Source of the DNA: Craspedostauros australis
Lineage: Eukaryota > Bacillariophyta > Bacillariophyceae > Mastogloiales > Achnanthaceae
NCBI GenBank assembly: GCA_026770025.1
Contig: JAMXDE010000008.1
Coordinates: forward strand, 2,108,001-2,172,000
Length of the DNA: 64,000 nt
Direction: 5' to 3'
Shown here: positions 17,364 through 29,627 of the stretch, piece by piece
Layout: every line of letters starts with the position of its first letter
Position numbering within the stretch: position 1 is the first letter of the stretch
The notes under the pieces: model-generated
What the model was told of the DNA's origin: nothing
Seen by the model: the letters and a program-made list of their open reading frames with translations, nothing else
Database searches by the model: none
Translations under genes and position numbers: made by a program

Positions 17364-18276
17364 GCGGTCTTCTCCCTTGTATCTAGAGAAGGACGAATCA
17401 ATCACAGAGCCACTGATCGGCCTTCGTTGATCCGTTGCGTCGGCATCATGAAATCAACCACTTTGGACTCCTGCCACGTCATGTCTCAAAGGCAGCGGGC
17501 GGCAACGAACCAGAGCACATGCATGCCAGCCAGATGTGATGAAACAAGGACACAAATACCACCAACACCACCACCATATCATTTTCTAAATAAATTTGTT
17601 GTACACACACCTGTCCATCTCGGCCCCATGTTGGGCCTGTAATGTTCGTGCCCATGTTGCGAAACAAAGTCGAACAAAAGCCAAGAGACAAAACGAGACG
17701 ACGCTTCCCACCGATGTTGGATATGACGTCACGAAATACGATTGCTTCACGATTCAATAGTCGAAGTGATCCAGCAAGTCGAATGCAACAGAATGCAAAC
17801 CACAACCACCAAACTGGACGCGACACAGATTTCCGAAACTGGAAAAAGCCACGCAGAACCGACGCGAATCGCATCATGAACGAAACCTTCGAAATACACA
17901 AAACACACACACCTGACACAAGTCGTACAGAAGACACCAATCACCAAGGCGTCGTCCACGGAGGGGTTTCATCATCGACAACGCCTCCCATCGGGTCCAC
18001 TGCCAGCGTTCGTTGCGAGACAACGATACCAGCACTTCAAGGCATTTCCTCTCCAAGAGCATTCTAACCGAGGTCGACTCCAATCTTACGAGCAAGTACC
18101 GGCGGTGTCTCTGGAAGAGGTTGAAGGAACAGCAGGTGCAATTCAATTGCAACAGACAGCTTAGTCACGACAAGGAGAACACCTACTCTACTTTACGCTA
18201 CTCTGCAAGCCACAACAGCGACAACCACGACTACAGCCACAGCTACAGCCACCTCTTCTATATAGAGCTGTGCATC
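17364..18276. other. Intergenic, GAPDH to SF1
   Basis: 3' flank of GAPDH followed by the SF1 promoter. The AATAAA at about 17587 may be the GAPDH polyadenylation signal. A TATATAG sequence lies at about 18259, only about 18 bases before the SF1 ATG, and a TACTCTACTTTACGC stretch is near 18183. Open frames here show no family resemblance. Confidence 0.5.
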
Positions 18277-20523
18277 ATGGGTGTCCAGAGCACAGAGGAG
18301 GCCGCCGAGCTGGTTGCCACCATCCGATCGCAGCATGTGGTCATGAAGACATGGTTCAACAGCGACCAATCGCCGCAGGTGGCTTCATTGCGCAGCACGC
18401 ACGGCTCCTACCCGAAGCTCTGGAAGGAGGTGCTCACCTGGAACGGATGGAAGGAGGCTCGGAGGGCCTTCCTCAGGGCGCAGCAACTCAAAGAGTCCAA
18501 CGGTTCGTCGCCGTCCTCTCCTGCGCCATCTCCCGTGCCAAGGAAACGCAAGTCGCGGTGGGGGACCTCATCCTCGCCACCGTCTGCGACGCCAGACAGC
18601 GCCAATGGCGACGGCGGTTCCAAACGCCGATCTCGATGGGGCAGGGACGCACCCGCAGGTGGCAGCAGCACCACGCCCATTCCACGTGCATCCAGTCTGC
18701 CAGGTGCCAAGGCCATCAACCTGCCAGGCATCCCCACCAACCTCCCACCGCAGCAACAGGAGGAGATGCGTGTCAAACAAAAACGCTTGAGGGAGGTCAA
18801 CGAGCAGCTCGAGAATGTCGACCGGGAGGCTGCCCGCGTGGATTCGTTGCCGCGCGGTCATCGGGAACGATCCCCATCACCGCCGCCAGGTACGTGCGAG
18901 CAAACAAACAAAGGAATGAATGAATGTGTCCATGTCCGATGTTCTGCTGTGTTGTTGCATGGGTATTCTGCTGTTAACACGTGCTCTGGTTTACCTTGCC
19001 GACTTGCATCTTGCACACTGCCATTCGTATCATCTCGTTCTCATCCTTCCATTTGTGTGTCACACCATCTCCTTTCCAACGTTTGCACCAACCCAACACG
19101 CAATCTCAATTGCACAACAAACACACTCTCATTTATTCCACGCTGACACAAACATCAACATCAACACCAACTTATCCAAACAGTGTACGGTGCCGACGGT
19201 AAGAGGAAGAACACTCGCGCCGTTCGCTGGAGGCAACGACTGACGAATGAACGTCAAGATATTCTCGAGAATCTCATGAACATGAACCCCGCCACACGAC
19301 AGAGCGGTCTGTTCCGCAGAAAGCACGTCAGAAAGGTGCGCATCCCGTTAGATGAGCATCCGCAGTACAACTTCATTGGCCTCATCATCGGGCCACGTGG
19401 TAAGACGCAGAAGGAGCTGGAGGCAAAGACCGGATGCAAAATCGCAATCCGCGGAAAGGGGTCCGTGAAGGATGGCGCGCGTGGCCGTCGCGATGGCAAG
19501 GTCATGGATAGCGACAACGAACCGTTGCATGTGGTCATCACGGGCGAGGACGCACGTTCGGTCGGTGCCGCAACCCAGATGATCGAAGAGATGCTTGTGG
19601 TCATCGACGATGAGAGGAACGTGCACAAGCAGCAGCAGCTGCGTGAACTCGCGTTGTTGAACGGCACCCTCATGGAGGATCAGTTCTGTCAGATCTGTGG
19701 CGAGAAGGGACACCGAGCCTTCGAATGTCCGAAGCGCTTCGCCAAGAACAAACCGGCATTCGCGGTCAAGTGTGCCATCTGCGGTGACACGAGCCACCCG
19801 ACGAGGGACTGCACGCAAAAGCCAGCAGCGAGCAACACCAGCCAGAAGGAGATGGATTCAGATTACATGTCGTTCATGGCGGAGCTCGATGGTAAGAAGG
19901 TGGAGAAATCGAGCGACCAACCTGCCGACATCAAGCCACCACCAGGAGCCGCTGAAATTTCTCCGCCGGTGGCAGCTGGAGCCTCGCCTGCAGCAGCAGT
20001 AGTTCCGCAACCACCAGCCTCCATGCCGGTCCCTCCTCCGTTAATGAATTTGCCACCCCCACCGATGACATCACTCCCACCTCCGCCACTAGTAGCTGGT
20101 GGAGCCCCACCGCCTCCGCCCCCACCCATGCCACCGAGCAGCAATGCATCTTTGCCACCTCCTCCACCGGCAATCGCGGCGGTGGCAGCATCGCCCGGTG
20201 GAACTGGCGCACCTCCTCCGCCACCGCCACCCCCGCCGCCTCCTGCTGGGCACTTTGGTCATGGTGCGGTGCCACCACCACCTAACAATCAGGGATACTA
20301 TCCGAACAACCAACCGCAACAGCACCAGGGGTACTACAACCAGCAACAACAGCAGCAACCGCCACCCCCTCCTCCGGGACAAGGGTACGGCGAAGCAACA
20401 CACGACGAAGGTGGCAGCGGTGCGGCTTGGAATTACGAGAGCTACTACGGCACTGGAGACAGCAACGGCGGAGGTGGTGGCAGCGGAAGCGGTTTCAACT
20501 GGTGGGATCAGAAAGCGGAGTAG
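18277..20523 (+). CDS. SF1: Splicing factor 1 / branchpoint-binding protein
   Basis: Nuclear pre-mRNA splicing factor that recognises the intron branch point during early spliceosome assembly. Exons 18277-18889 and 19184-20523 (donor GTACGT, phase 1), about 650 residues. The splice restores ERSPSPPPVYGADGKRKNTR, matching the SF1 helix-hairpin entry (family pattern SPSPEPIYNSEGKRLNTR). The KH-QUA2 domain is at about 245-360 with IGLIIGPRGKTQKELEAKTG and IRGKGSVKDG. Two CCHC knuckles follow (CQICGEKGHRAFEC and CAICGDTSHPTRDC). The C-terminus is a proline-rich tail with several runs of five or more Pro and a Gln/Tyr segment. The N-terminal approximately 200 residues are longer than in animals and contain two SRWG-type motifs (KSRWGTSS, RSRWGRDA). 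The start ATG is the first in frame after the TATATAG element. Confidence 0.95.
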
Positions 20524-21367
20524 GGTCGAGTACCAGCGAAGCATGTAGAGTATCAAGTCTGGTACTCCAGTATCTTGTACGTAGATCACGCGCAACATAG
20601 TATTATTATGCCATACAAGACACAATCACATTAGCGCAGGTAGTCGCAGCATCTCCTCTTCTTTCGCTTGCGCCAAGTGTTGGCGCACGACTACTCGTAG
20701 CTCGTACATAAAATATGTGGTATCATACTCGTGGCGTGTATTATACGTAGAATAAGGTCGAAGATCGGTTGGGCAGCTTCTCCAACAGTGTGTGATGCTT
20801 CACTGATCTACATCGGATGGAGTAGAACGATATTGGAAGCCCGAGTAAATATGCAATGCCGGTGTTTTTGGACGGACGCACATAAGATATGATGATTAAT
20901 ATTGTGGAAACATCTCCGTCATTGCATGACGGAGTCATCTGCCCCTTTTTGTGACGCGTATGTTCGGGGGTGACATCGGCAGACGGTATCTTCCAGATTT
21001 CCAACAGCATCTTGCACGGAATCAAAGACATTTCCAAGTGTGCGCACGGACACAACAGGACATGCGCGCGCATCTAAAAACAACGAAGCCTCGATGCGAT
21101 CTTCGTCACCGAGCAACAACGACGCGCGAGGAAGAGAAGAAGCGGAACGAGCGCCAAGGAATCCAACGAACGACTCGGGAGGAGACACCACCACACTCGC
21201 ATCTCAAGCAACGAAGAGAGACGAACATTCACGCCAAGATCCTCGTAACTTCAAGGCCAAGAGGTCAAGAATTCAAGCAACTCACCAATCCATCCATCCG
21301 TTCATCGCGCAGCTCTACCACCATAAATTTCACATTCCACCAACACGCAACAAGTATTCAATCAGCC
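20524..21367. other. Intergenic, SF1 to CBS gene
   Basis: No gene supported. This holds the 3' flank of SF1 and the promoter of the CBS gene. It contains a perfect 9-bp-stem hairpin at 20914-20934. The sequence 21040-21360 is A/C-rich, in keeping with a 5' leader. Confidence 0.5.
20914..20934. promoter_or_regulatory. Perfect 21-nt palindrome (9-bp stem, 3-nt loop)
   Basis: CTCCGTCAT-TGC-ATGACGGAG is an exact inverted repeat, about 430 bases before the CBS-protein start. Each arm includes TGACGG/CCGTCA, a CRE-like half site. It may be a dimeric factor site or an RNA hairpin. No downstream T-run supports termination. Confidence 0.4.
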
Positions 21368-22741
21368 ATGTTCCGAATCGCATCCACCGCCCTCAAGCGC
21401 TCCGCTGTCCGCGCCTCTGCTTCCAGCAACGCCGCATTGCTGTCTGGTGTCAGATCCTTCACCAGCGCTGAGGATGCCACCACCGCTGCCGATGCCAGCA
21501 AGCTGAGCGGATACCACGACATCGACTACACCATCAACGAAGATGCTACGGTGTTTGACGCCGTTCAGAAGTTCGCCGCATTCAACATTGGATGCCTGGC
21601 AACCACGGGTGTGGATGGTACGTACGAATATTTTGTGCCGCACGTGTATTGTCAGAATGACCGTGGCCAGGTGATTGTACTCGTGCCTTGCTGCGTTTTA
21701 TTGTTGCGCCATGCTGGATTCCACCGTGTTGTTCTTCTTTTTTCGTTGCTTCGCCGAGCTGTCGTTCCGAGTGGCTGGGCGAGGCGGACGCAAAGCGCAA
21801 TGAACAATACGAAGGTTTTGGAGACATTTGCCAAATTGCGCCTTCGGATTTGTGCAATGCCATACCTCGTGGGTACGCCATCGACATGAACAACACGGCC
21901 GCGGCACGCCCATGCCTCACAGTGACATGCCCGATCATGTGTATGCACATCAGCACGGATCATGAAGCGGACATCGCCATCTTGGTGGAATTGCGCCGCA
22001 AAATAGATGGCGTGTGATTGTCACCACGGCGCAACACGGCATCCCAGCAACATTGCGACGCATCAGTTCCATGCATCCACCACAGTTGATTTCACCATCA
22101 AAGCAAACTCTGACCTCATTTCCTCGATGTATCTTTGCTGTTGTCGTTGCCATCGTCATGGTCATTCTCCCTCATCCCATCCATGGATTCCGATACTGCT
22201 CAATTACATCATCATGCAATGCCGCGCAACTGATGCAACGTCATTCGATCCAAACAACAAACAACCAACAACACACGAACAACAACGATCCCAAATGTTC
22301 GATACGGTTTACATTTTTGCTTTGAATTGCTCCACGTTCGACGCGCAACGTCCAACATCCAATCTCAAATATCACATGTCCAAATGCTCCGCAATCTGTA
22401 TTTTGCCAACAGGAAACCTCACTGGCGTCGTCTCCGAACGTGACTACATCTCCAAGATCGCCCTGCTCGGCCGCACTTCCAAGGACACCACGATAAAGCA
22501 AATCTCGACGCCGGCCAGCAAGCTCGTCACTGCCAAGCCAAGCGACTCCGTCGACGCGTGCATGGAGAAGATGTTGAATTCCAACGTGCGCCATCTGCTG
22601 TTGGTGAGCGAAGATGGTGAACTTCACGGAATGATCTCCATCAAGGATCTGGTCAAGTCTGTGGTCAAGGAGAAGGAGCAGACCATCCGAGTCCTGTCCG
22701 ATTTCGCTCTCGGCAAGGGAGGTCACTTCGGAGCCGAGTAA
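21368..22741 (+). CDS. Mitochondrial CBS-domain pair protein (CBSX3-like)
   Basis: Small protein of about 192 residues made of a mitochondrial presequence and two CBS domains, a fold that senses adenosine nucleotides; plant CBSX3 of this type acts on mitochondrial thioredoxin. Exons 21368-21617 and 22413-22741 (donor GTACGT, acceptor GCCAACAG, phase 1). The presequence MFRIASTALKRSAVRAS...GVRSFTS is basic and hydroxylated and carries an R-S-F/T-S cleavage pattern. CBS1 spans about 52-112 (EDATVFDAVQKFAAFNIGCL ... GVVSERDYISKI) and CBS2 about 120-180 (KPSDSVDACMEKMLNSNVRH ... GMISIKDLVKSV). The partner in this organism is unknown. The 795-base intron is the longest in the window. Confidence 0.9.
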
Positions 22742-22894
22742 GCGCGCTACCTTCGCATGCACGTGCATACGCATACGCAAATATCTATACGTACACAAAT
22801 GTACACATGCATATGCATATACAGGAGTCAACCAAGAAAGAAAGAGAGGCTGAAGAGAGACGGAGGGATGCTTGATGTGCTTCTTTAGGTCATG

Positions 22895-23043
22895 CCACGG
22901 CGCTCAACTCCCTTGCCTTTCGTTCGGGGTGGCCCGCGAGCCCAACACTCTATTGGAACGTATCTCCGTGGAAAGTGATGGCGCAGTGGTCCGTTGCACA
23001 TTAGCACAGCGCACTGTTACCATGGCTGACCCTCGGAGCAAGG
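22895..23043 (+). ncRNA. Possible structured RNA (unassigned, strand uncertain)
   Basis: A GC-rich block inside an otherwise simple intergenic region. CCACGG (22895-22900) is complementary to CCGTGG (22966-22971), and CCTTGC (22911-22916) is complementary to GCAAGG (23038-23043), with internal hairpins such as GGGT...GCCC and CAGTG...CACTG. I do not recognise U1-U6, SRP, RNase P, U3 or telomerase RNA. Six-base complementarities can arise by chance. Confidence 0.15.
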
Positions 23044-23395
23044 AATAATTAGCTGGCACATACATACTCGTACGCGTGTGTGTAGCGCGCCAAGGCGGAG
23101 TAGAGTAGCGCTTTTTGTTTCGACGACAGCCGGGCCGCTCTCCTCAACTTGCCGTACTGAGCAAAATCATCACAGGTCGTAGTCCATCGTTGCACCAGGA
23201 CACTCAACTGTCTCTCCGACACGGTATGGCAGAAGAAGCCAATGTTCTTCGTACTCGCGCTGGGCCATGTGAGCTAGTTGTTCAAGCAATAACATGGGCA
23301 CCGAGAGATGAGCGGTGTAGACGCCAACGGCAGAGTGCTAACCACCAAACACCACACACGGCCATACCGCTGGGTCGAACGTGCATGGTACCATT

Positions 23396-23414
23396 CTACT
23401 AGTAGTTGTAGTAT

Positions 23415-23451
<37 letters not shown>
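23396..23451. repeat. (TAG)n trinucleotide array
   Basis: About 18 TAG/AGT units with a few interruptions in the convergent intergenic region, in a stretch that shows no coding features. Confidence 0.9.
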
Positions 23452-23452
<1 letters not shown>

Positions 23453-23732
23453 CAGTGACGGAAACAAACCACGACGACGTCTGCAACTATTCTTGGATTG
23501 CCAAAGCTGTTACAGGTGGATGTTGGGCTGCACAGGTTCATGCACACGCAACTCCGAGAGGAGCAACGGCAAAGGCTGGGCCATCAACAACCATACGAGC
23601 TACAGAGAGGCGAACGGATCCGCGCTACGCAAGTATTATACCGCAACATGCTCATGCCATCTCTTTGTGTTAATCCAATATTATTACCTTTGCTTGTTCG
23701 CGAGCTCTTTTGTTTACTTTGAGCGGAGCACT

Positions 23733-24227
23733 TTACTTTTCGGAGACCTCCTCGAAGTTGCCTTCCACGAGATCTGGGACCTCATCGTCGTCGTCACCCT
23801 CGGTCGCCCCGGCGGCAGCGGCGGCGGCTGGAGCCGCTTGTCCTGCCATGGCCTGGAGCTGGGCCAAGTTGTCCATACCAAGCTGAGAAACGATCTGCGG
23901 CAAGAGGTCCTGCAATGGCTTTGTCTCGGATGGTCCGGAGATGATGTACGTGTTGGCGGCGATGGATGCCTGGACCTTTGGGTTGACGAAGTGGATGACC
24001 TTGCCGTCCTCCTTGAAGAAGTTGACCTCCTCGATTCCCGGAATGGAGGTGGCGCCGAGCTTTTTCAGGGCTGTTCCGAGTTTGGCGTCTGACTGTGCGG
24101 CAGCGCTTCTCGTGGCAACCTTCTTCTTTCGGCGCACACTTCCCTTGCCACCGGTGGAGGTGGTGGCACCGCCAAATCGCTTGGCGATCATTCGTGCTCT
24201 TGCGGCAGCCAAATCAGCTTCTGTCAT
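23733..24227 (-). CDS. BTF3: Nascent polypeptide-associated complex subunit beta (BTF3)
   Basis: Beta subunit of the heterodimeric NAC chaperone that binds ribosomes near the exit tunnel and screens nascent chains. Single exon, 164 residues, the usual length. The N-terminal basic motif [10 protein letters not shown] (about 31-40) is the ribosome-anchoring signature. The NAC domain spans about 47-112 with [40 protein letters not shown] and PQIVSQLG. The tail is Ala-rich then acidic ([21 protein letters not shown]), typical of BTF3. The start is the only ATG placing [20 protein letters not shown] at the terminus. The gene is convergent with the CBS gene and divergent from PCF11. Confidence 0.96.
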   Translation of the reverse strand: MTEADLAAARARMIAKRFGGATTSTGGKGSVRRKKKVATRSAAAQSDAKLGTALKKLGATSIPGIEEVNFFKEDGKVIHFVNPKVQASIAANTYIISGPSETKPLQDLLPQIVSQLGMDNLAQLQAMAGQAAPAAAAAAGATEGDDDDEVPDLVEGNFEEVSEK

Positions 24228-25893
24228 CTTGCAAGGATTATTAGTATAGAATATAGAATGTCACGGGGTTGCTGTTTGCGGGTGTGTGGAAATGAAATGA
24301 TCGAATCAAGTCTGTTTCCAATGTTGCGTTGTTCTGAGCTGAATCTGGTTGTTCCGAAAAGTGTTGAGAGGCGGAAATGAAACCACAAGAGGATTTGAGA
24401 GCGAGAAACGGCGAATGGGAAAAGGGAGACAGACGAAGTTTGTACATTTGCGTTTGAATGTGTGAGTATGAGTGCGTCCTGCGCAAGAGTGGGAGCGGCA
24501 ACACGTTCGAATGCAGCTGAAGAGTTCCTTCCACAAGATTTGCGGTAGCTGATGTTTCGGGGCTGCAGAAGTGCTTCTGGGAAAGGGGACGTTTTGGGCT
24601 GCTGATACTGTTGTTGCTGGTGACGTCTGTAAGATGCAACAAGCTCAGCATGGTGTGTTCTCGATTGGGCTGGCTGCTTGTCAATTGTCCTTGTTTCATC
24701 CACGAGAACCGTTCAACAACTTTCCGCGGCGTTGAGTTGTTGGTGTTCGTCTGTGCACGTTGCGTGGCGTCGCGTCGCTGTCAGGGGTGCTCTCCGCGTA
24801 TTCTGTTCCTGCGTGATTTCGCAAGGCGATCCCGCCGGACAGATCACCCAGTACTCCACGCCCTTCCAACTCAACTCAACCCAACCCAACCCAGCCATCC
24901 TATCTTATCCTATCCTGACGTTTCAGTTGCTGCTGCTGTCGCTTGCGCCTTATCTTTCGATGCAAACCGAGGCACCTATTTGAGCCGTTGATGCTGCCGC
25001 TAATTCCCACACCACCATTGTTGCACAGCTTTCTTAGCCCTCGATCGCCATTTTCGCTGTCCACCAGCACTGCCCCCAACAACCCCACATGAAACCGTCC
25101 CGCTGACTTTGATTCGCAACACTTCGCCCATCCATCAACACCCAATACCCGATTCTCCGCCACACCAATTCATCAAAGGCAAGGGTCCTCCACCATGCTG
25201 ATTCGGTCGACGGATCTTGCCGTTGTTGTCATCATCTTGGTCCGCATCGCGCCACCCTCACCTGCCTAGTTTTGCCTCCACCTGGTGGACGCTCGTCGTC
25301 AACCGCAACAGCCAAAAACCACAGGCACCACCAACAAGACCGCAACACAACGAAAGACACGACAGCACGATCAACAACGACAGCGACAGCGACTGAAACA
25401 GCAAGAACAACAGCGACACCGCCACAACAACGCGAAATCGTCCACTTACTAATTTTCTTGGTCTGGCCATGACATCCACGATCCCAACCGTGTTTTTCAA
25501 TTCGTGCACACAAGACAGGACGAGACCGATTGACCAGTCTGACTTGCAGGAATGTGCGGTTCACAAATCGTCTCCACACAGATTCCTGATTCTATCTTTG
25601 ATTGGATGGATCGCGAACACCCACACTAAATGTACATTTGTGGTAGTATTGCAATGTTGTTCGCTGATGATACGTCCATTATCGTACCATTGTGCACATC
25701 GACCAAACCAAACAAGAGGACAACAACTACCACCAATCCCTCAACGCGGTAGGTGCCTGGATGACCTTGTGGTGGGTATCTCCATTGTTAGCTCGGATAG
25801 CGGTGCAGCCAGCATACTTGTACCATCTGTACTCGTACAGCGCAAAGCATTAGCTACAGCGATAGCAAGTGCTGCACTCTGCTATCAAGTACT
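24228..25893. other. Divergent intergenic region NAC-beta / PCF11
   Basis: 1.67 kb without a supported gene. A short minus-strand reading, MARPRKL followed by GTAAGT (25472 downward), looks like a first exon, but I could not connect it to any recognisable continuation. The flanks are C/A-rich and T-rich, as expected for leaders of both genes. Confidence 0.4.
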
Positions 25894-28064
25894 ATGTCCA
25901 ACATGGTGGTGCAAGACCAGAACGAAGCGACGGTGGCGGCAATGGAAGTGGAGACGGATGGAAGCAGCAAGAGCAAGCTCAACGACGAAGATGCCGCCGC
26001 CACCGCCGCTTCAGATGAAATGGAAGACATCGATGATGATCAGCTGGAGGAATACCGCGAGATGATCGACAACTTGGGTGAATTCCCGGACAAGGTCAAG
26101 ATCAACACGCTTTCCATGATCGCAGAGGATTACGCCGACTCCAAGCACAGTGCCAAGCTCATTTACGGTCGCATCTGCGAGCAGTTACGTTCCGCGGAGG
26201 TCAAGGGCGCGCGCAAACTGCCGATCGTGTACGTCATCGATTCCATCCTGAAGAACGTCAAAGGTCAATTCACGTCGCTTGTGGAGGAGGATGCCGCATC
26301 ATGGATCCCGATCGTGCACCGGTCCCTCAACGATGCTGGCAAGGGCAAGCTCAAGAAAGTGTGGAAACTGTGGTGGGAGAAAAGGGTGGGATTTCAGGAA
26401 TCCAAATGGAAGGCCATGGGCGCATGCTTCGATGCAGCAGCTGCCGCTTCTTCTGGCGGCAGTGGCGCTGCTGGGGATGGCAGCGGAGATGGAATGGAGG
26501 CAATGATATCCAACGATGACAGCGATCCGTATCCATCGATTGCCGGTATTCCACGCAAGGTGAGTGTCTGCAAAACGTCGCAATGGCTCTTCACCGAATT
26601 CTTAGAACTGTTCTGCGACTACGGTTTGAAACATGGCAGCAGGAGATGCCATGTCGTGGCATGTCTTGTGTCATATTGCCATCTTCTATCGCACCCAGCA
26701 CTACTCTATCCATCAAACGAATACGAATACTCACACCAACGCTTACAATCGCTGTTCAAACTACACTGGCGCGCACGCATGGGATACGTATCATGTCAAA
26801 ACAACGACGATGACAATGATGGCAATGACGTCCCAATGTTGCTCCAACGTTGTTCCAACACTACTCCAACAAATAACAGAGCGATGGCAGTCTGGTGCTG
26901 AGCACAGCACTGCGAAATGCGATGCAAAGCGTGTTGGATGAAATGCAGAATGATATGGAGAATGAATTGGAGAAGGTTTCGTTGGAACGCGTCGCAACTA
27001 TCGACCCCAATCTGCTGGCGAAGATCAAAGAAATCGCGGAGGCCAATGTGACAGCTGGGGGCTTGGGATCGGCAGCCATGGTGGACTTGACAACGACAAA
27101 CGCGACGAATGCACATGATGATATGGCGTTCCTGATCGAAAAACGATCACCGGCCACGATAGCCGAGTCGGAGGCATGGCTCAAGCTGGATCTGAAGATC
27201 GAGAAGGAGGTGGATGAGTTGATGGCTTCTCTCAACAAATCCATCGCCGATGGATCGTCGACTGAGTCGCGATACACCCAAACAGAGGCGCTGGACATGT
27301 CCAACTGTCTTGCTGTCGGCGCCGTGACCGCACACCTTCTCGAAGGCGCGCTGAAGCAGCTCAAGATCGAGGAAAAGGCCACCGAGAATGACAAGCAGAA
27401 ATCTAGCACGGTTGCTTCCGTTGGCTTTCAGCAACTCCCGAAGGCGTACGCCATCGACAGGAAGCTGTTCACGCAGGATGGTCTCAAGCAGAAGAACGCC
27501 GCCGTCATCGGCATGCTTTACGAGGTCGGCCTGCCCTTTGTCAGCTCATCGGACGGTCGACGATTTGCATCGCAAAGGGCGCTGTCCGACCACATGGACG
27601 CGTTGTTCAAAAAGACGCAGCTGGAACGCGCCATGACGGCAACGGAAGAACGCGGATGGTACAGCACGGATGATCAGTGGTGCTCCAATGCATCCGCTAC
27701 TGGCAATGATCCTGCCACCACCAACGCTCCGAATACAGCTGCCTCCGCACAACAAGGCGACAGCGGCGCCACGAACCAGAATCCGGACCTGGACGCTGAC
27801 CCGACCACAAATCCCGATGCCTGCACGGTCCCGGCCGACGAATCCAGAGACCGGTGCGCCATCTGCGGCGTCAACTTCCAAATGGTCTTCGACAATGACG
27901 ACGGCATATACAAGTACAAGAATTGTCGCGAGATGGACGTGATGAACGACGACGTCGCAGAGAGGGAATCGGAGGAAATGCTCGTTCACGTGACGTGCTG
28001 GAAGGCTCTTGGTGCGCCGGATGTCTTGACGAGGGATCAGATAATACACGATAACGCCGTCTAG
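25894..28064 (+). CDS. PCF11: PCF11, mRNA 3'-end cleavage factor subunit
   Basis: Nuclear cleavage/polyadenylation and transcription-termination factor that binds the RNA polymerase II C-terminal repeat. Exons 25894-26559 and 26880-28064 (donor GTGAGT, acceptor AATAACAG, phase 0), about 616 residues. The CID spans about 45-185: EYREMIDNLGEFPDKVKINT, KLIYGRICEQL, KLPIVYVIDSILKNV and KVWKLWWEK. A coiled segment follows. The C-terminal half has the RGWYSTDDQW motif (family GWYL...W) and a final zinc finger CAICGVNFQMVF...HVTCW, as in PCF11. The acceptor at 26879 was preferred over CAG at 26890 because only the former keeps the frame open (SDGSLVLSTALRNAMQ). The gene is shorter than animal PCF11 but close to fungal length. 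Confidence 0.92.
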
Positions 28065-28529
28065 CGATCAACTGAACTGAGCTGAACTGACCTACTCTGA
28101 ACTGAACTGAACTGAACTACTCTGAACTGAACTGGATGAAGCTGGGCTTGACAGAAGGTGTGAAAGTATCCACTGTTGGTCGTATCTCTGATGTCTCCCA
28201 GGACAAGTCAAGCCTTCGCATTGCCGCACACATCATCGACTAAATCGATTCTGTGATAATCTAGTCGAGAAAACAAAACGCATTACCGTAACCCCCAGAA
28301 TCCATGCAAAGATCTTGATGGCCTTGAGGAGGCGACACGACCACCACTGACCATGACATGATCACCAACATCACCACAACTGTCGTCATCAACTCAGAGA
28401 ATGGAACACGACGCCGCAACTATCATCATCAGTCAATAACACTTGTATGCTGCAGTATTGTATTATATCATACCATACGGATAAGCGTCTTCATCGGTTC
28501 ACACAGCTCTCGATTCTTCAACCATCACC
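28065..28529. other. Intergenic, PCF11 to ATP11
   Basis: The 3' flank of PCF11 begins with a (CTGAA)n repeat. The rest is ATCA/ACAC-rich leader of the next gene. No gene supported. Confidence 0.5.
28072..28136 (+). repeat. (CTGAA)n repeat directly after PCF11 stop
   Basis: About a dozen CTGAA/CTGAG pentamers interrupted twice by CTACT, beginning within 10 bases of the PCF11 stop codon, so probably in its 3' UTR. Confidence 0.85.
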
Positions 28530-29627
28530 ATGCTGTCGCGCGTAAGCAGCAGCAGTCTGCGAAGGATCGGGCGGCGCATTCCCAACCGCACATTCAGCTT
28601 CAGCTTTGCTGGGCCACGAACGCTGGAAGACATTCTGAAGAAGGAGATGGTTGAGGACAAGTCCGCAGCTGAGGTTGCAGACATCTGGGCAAACTATCAT
28701 AGCTCCAAGGTACGTGTGCTTGTTGTTCTCGCTTGCAGTGCCTGTTGTTGTTGTTGTTGCTTGCGTTGTGCCAACTCAAACGAAGATGCACCAAAGTACT
28801 ATTGCGCAAGACATGCATCCACTCATCTCTCCGTATTTTCAATGCTTTCGTCGTTCCAATCCTTACTATGCTGTATGATATCCACAGGAAAATGTGCATG
28901 GGCTAGTGCTGAAGGCGGGGAAGGTGAAGTCGCTGCTGTCACGAGCAGCGCAAAGGTGAGCAAAGCCATCGCAGGCCGAAGGGACCAGAGCGGCTGCAAA
29001 GAAATGTACTCGAGAATAGGCTCGATTCCAAGCATTGTTCGAACCGAGATCGCCTTGGTCAAGCCCTCGAGTTGAGGTGATGTTGCAAGGAGTCAAGCAG
29101 GCACGTCCAATGCCATCGATCTCACACACGGTCCACCCCTTTCCGCATACACATGCGCACGCATTTCCACGCTATGCCACGTCACACCATGCCATGCCAT
29201 GCGCTTCCACAGCCCATTCTTTGTGCAACCCGTCTTCCGTGAGGACGGCTACTTCATGATGATATCCCAATTCCAGGAACCGGCCCATTTTCTCATGGCC
29301 TACCTGGAGGACTACAAGATGGATCCCGTCGCTGCCCAACCCTTGCTCACCTTCAGCGTCTTTGATGATTTTGCAGAAGAGAAAGAAATTGTCCTCGTGC
29401 GTGCGGATGTGCTGAATCGTGGGTTGGATGATACGGAAGGATTGAAGGTGGTGCGGAACATGTTGGATGTCTATGCCGACGATGCCGAGTACGAATCGGT
29501 GCATGCCTTCAACAAAGCGCCGGACCAGTTCGATTTCGATGACTTCGTGTCGCGGCAGAATGAGAAATGGCGAGCTGAGGCGGGGATGGCAAAGGACGAT
29601 GACGACGACGACGACGCTCAGAAGTGA
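28530..29627 (+). CDS. ATP11: ATP11-family F1-ATPase assembly factor (ATPAF1-like)
   Basis: Mitochondrial chaperone that binds the F1 beta subunit during ATP synthase assembly. Three exons, 28530-28709, 28888-28955 and 29213-29627, about 220 residues. The presequence MLSRVSSSSLRRIGRRIPNR ends in RTF/SFS, an R-3 type cleavage pattern. The ATP11 domain follows: TLEDILKKEMVEDKSAAEVADIWANYH, then exon 2 (a 22-residue helix, ENVHGLVLKAGKVKSLLSRA), then exon 3, SPFFVQPVFREDGYFMMISQF ... HFLMAYLEDYK ... LTFSVFDDFAEEKEIVLVRAD. The tail is acidic (DDDDDDDAQK). The short middle exon was placed by phase (0, then 2) and by the need for the domain to continue. It ends convergently with the RHL1-like gene. 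Confidence 0.88.

Larger units (their letters stand above)
22742..23732. other. Intergenic between convergent CBS and NAC-beta genes
   Basis: No protein gene supported. 22760-22825 is rich in short palindromes (GCACGTGC, GCATATGC). 22895-23043 is GC-rich with long-range complementarity and may be a structured RNA. A TAG trinucleotide array lies at 23396-23451. Confidence 0.5.

Noticed and set aside
22757..22825. Palindrome-rich GCACGTGC/GCATATGC stretch as a replication origin
   Set aside because: Short palindromes of alternating purine-pyrimidine sequence are expected here by chance, and origins cannot be read from such motifs in this lineage.
25232..25579. Minus-strand MARPRKL plus GTAAGT as the first exon of a ribosomal protein
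   Set aside because: I could not find any downstream exon with ribosomal-protein character on the minus strand within 1.2 kb.
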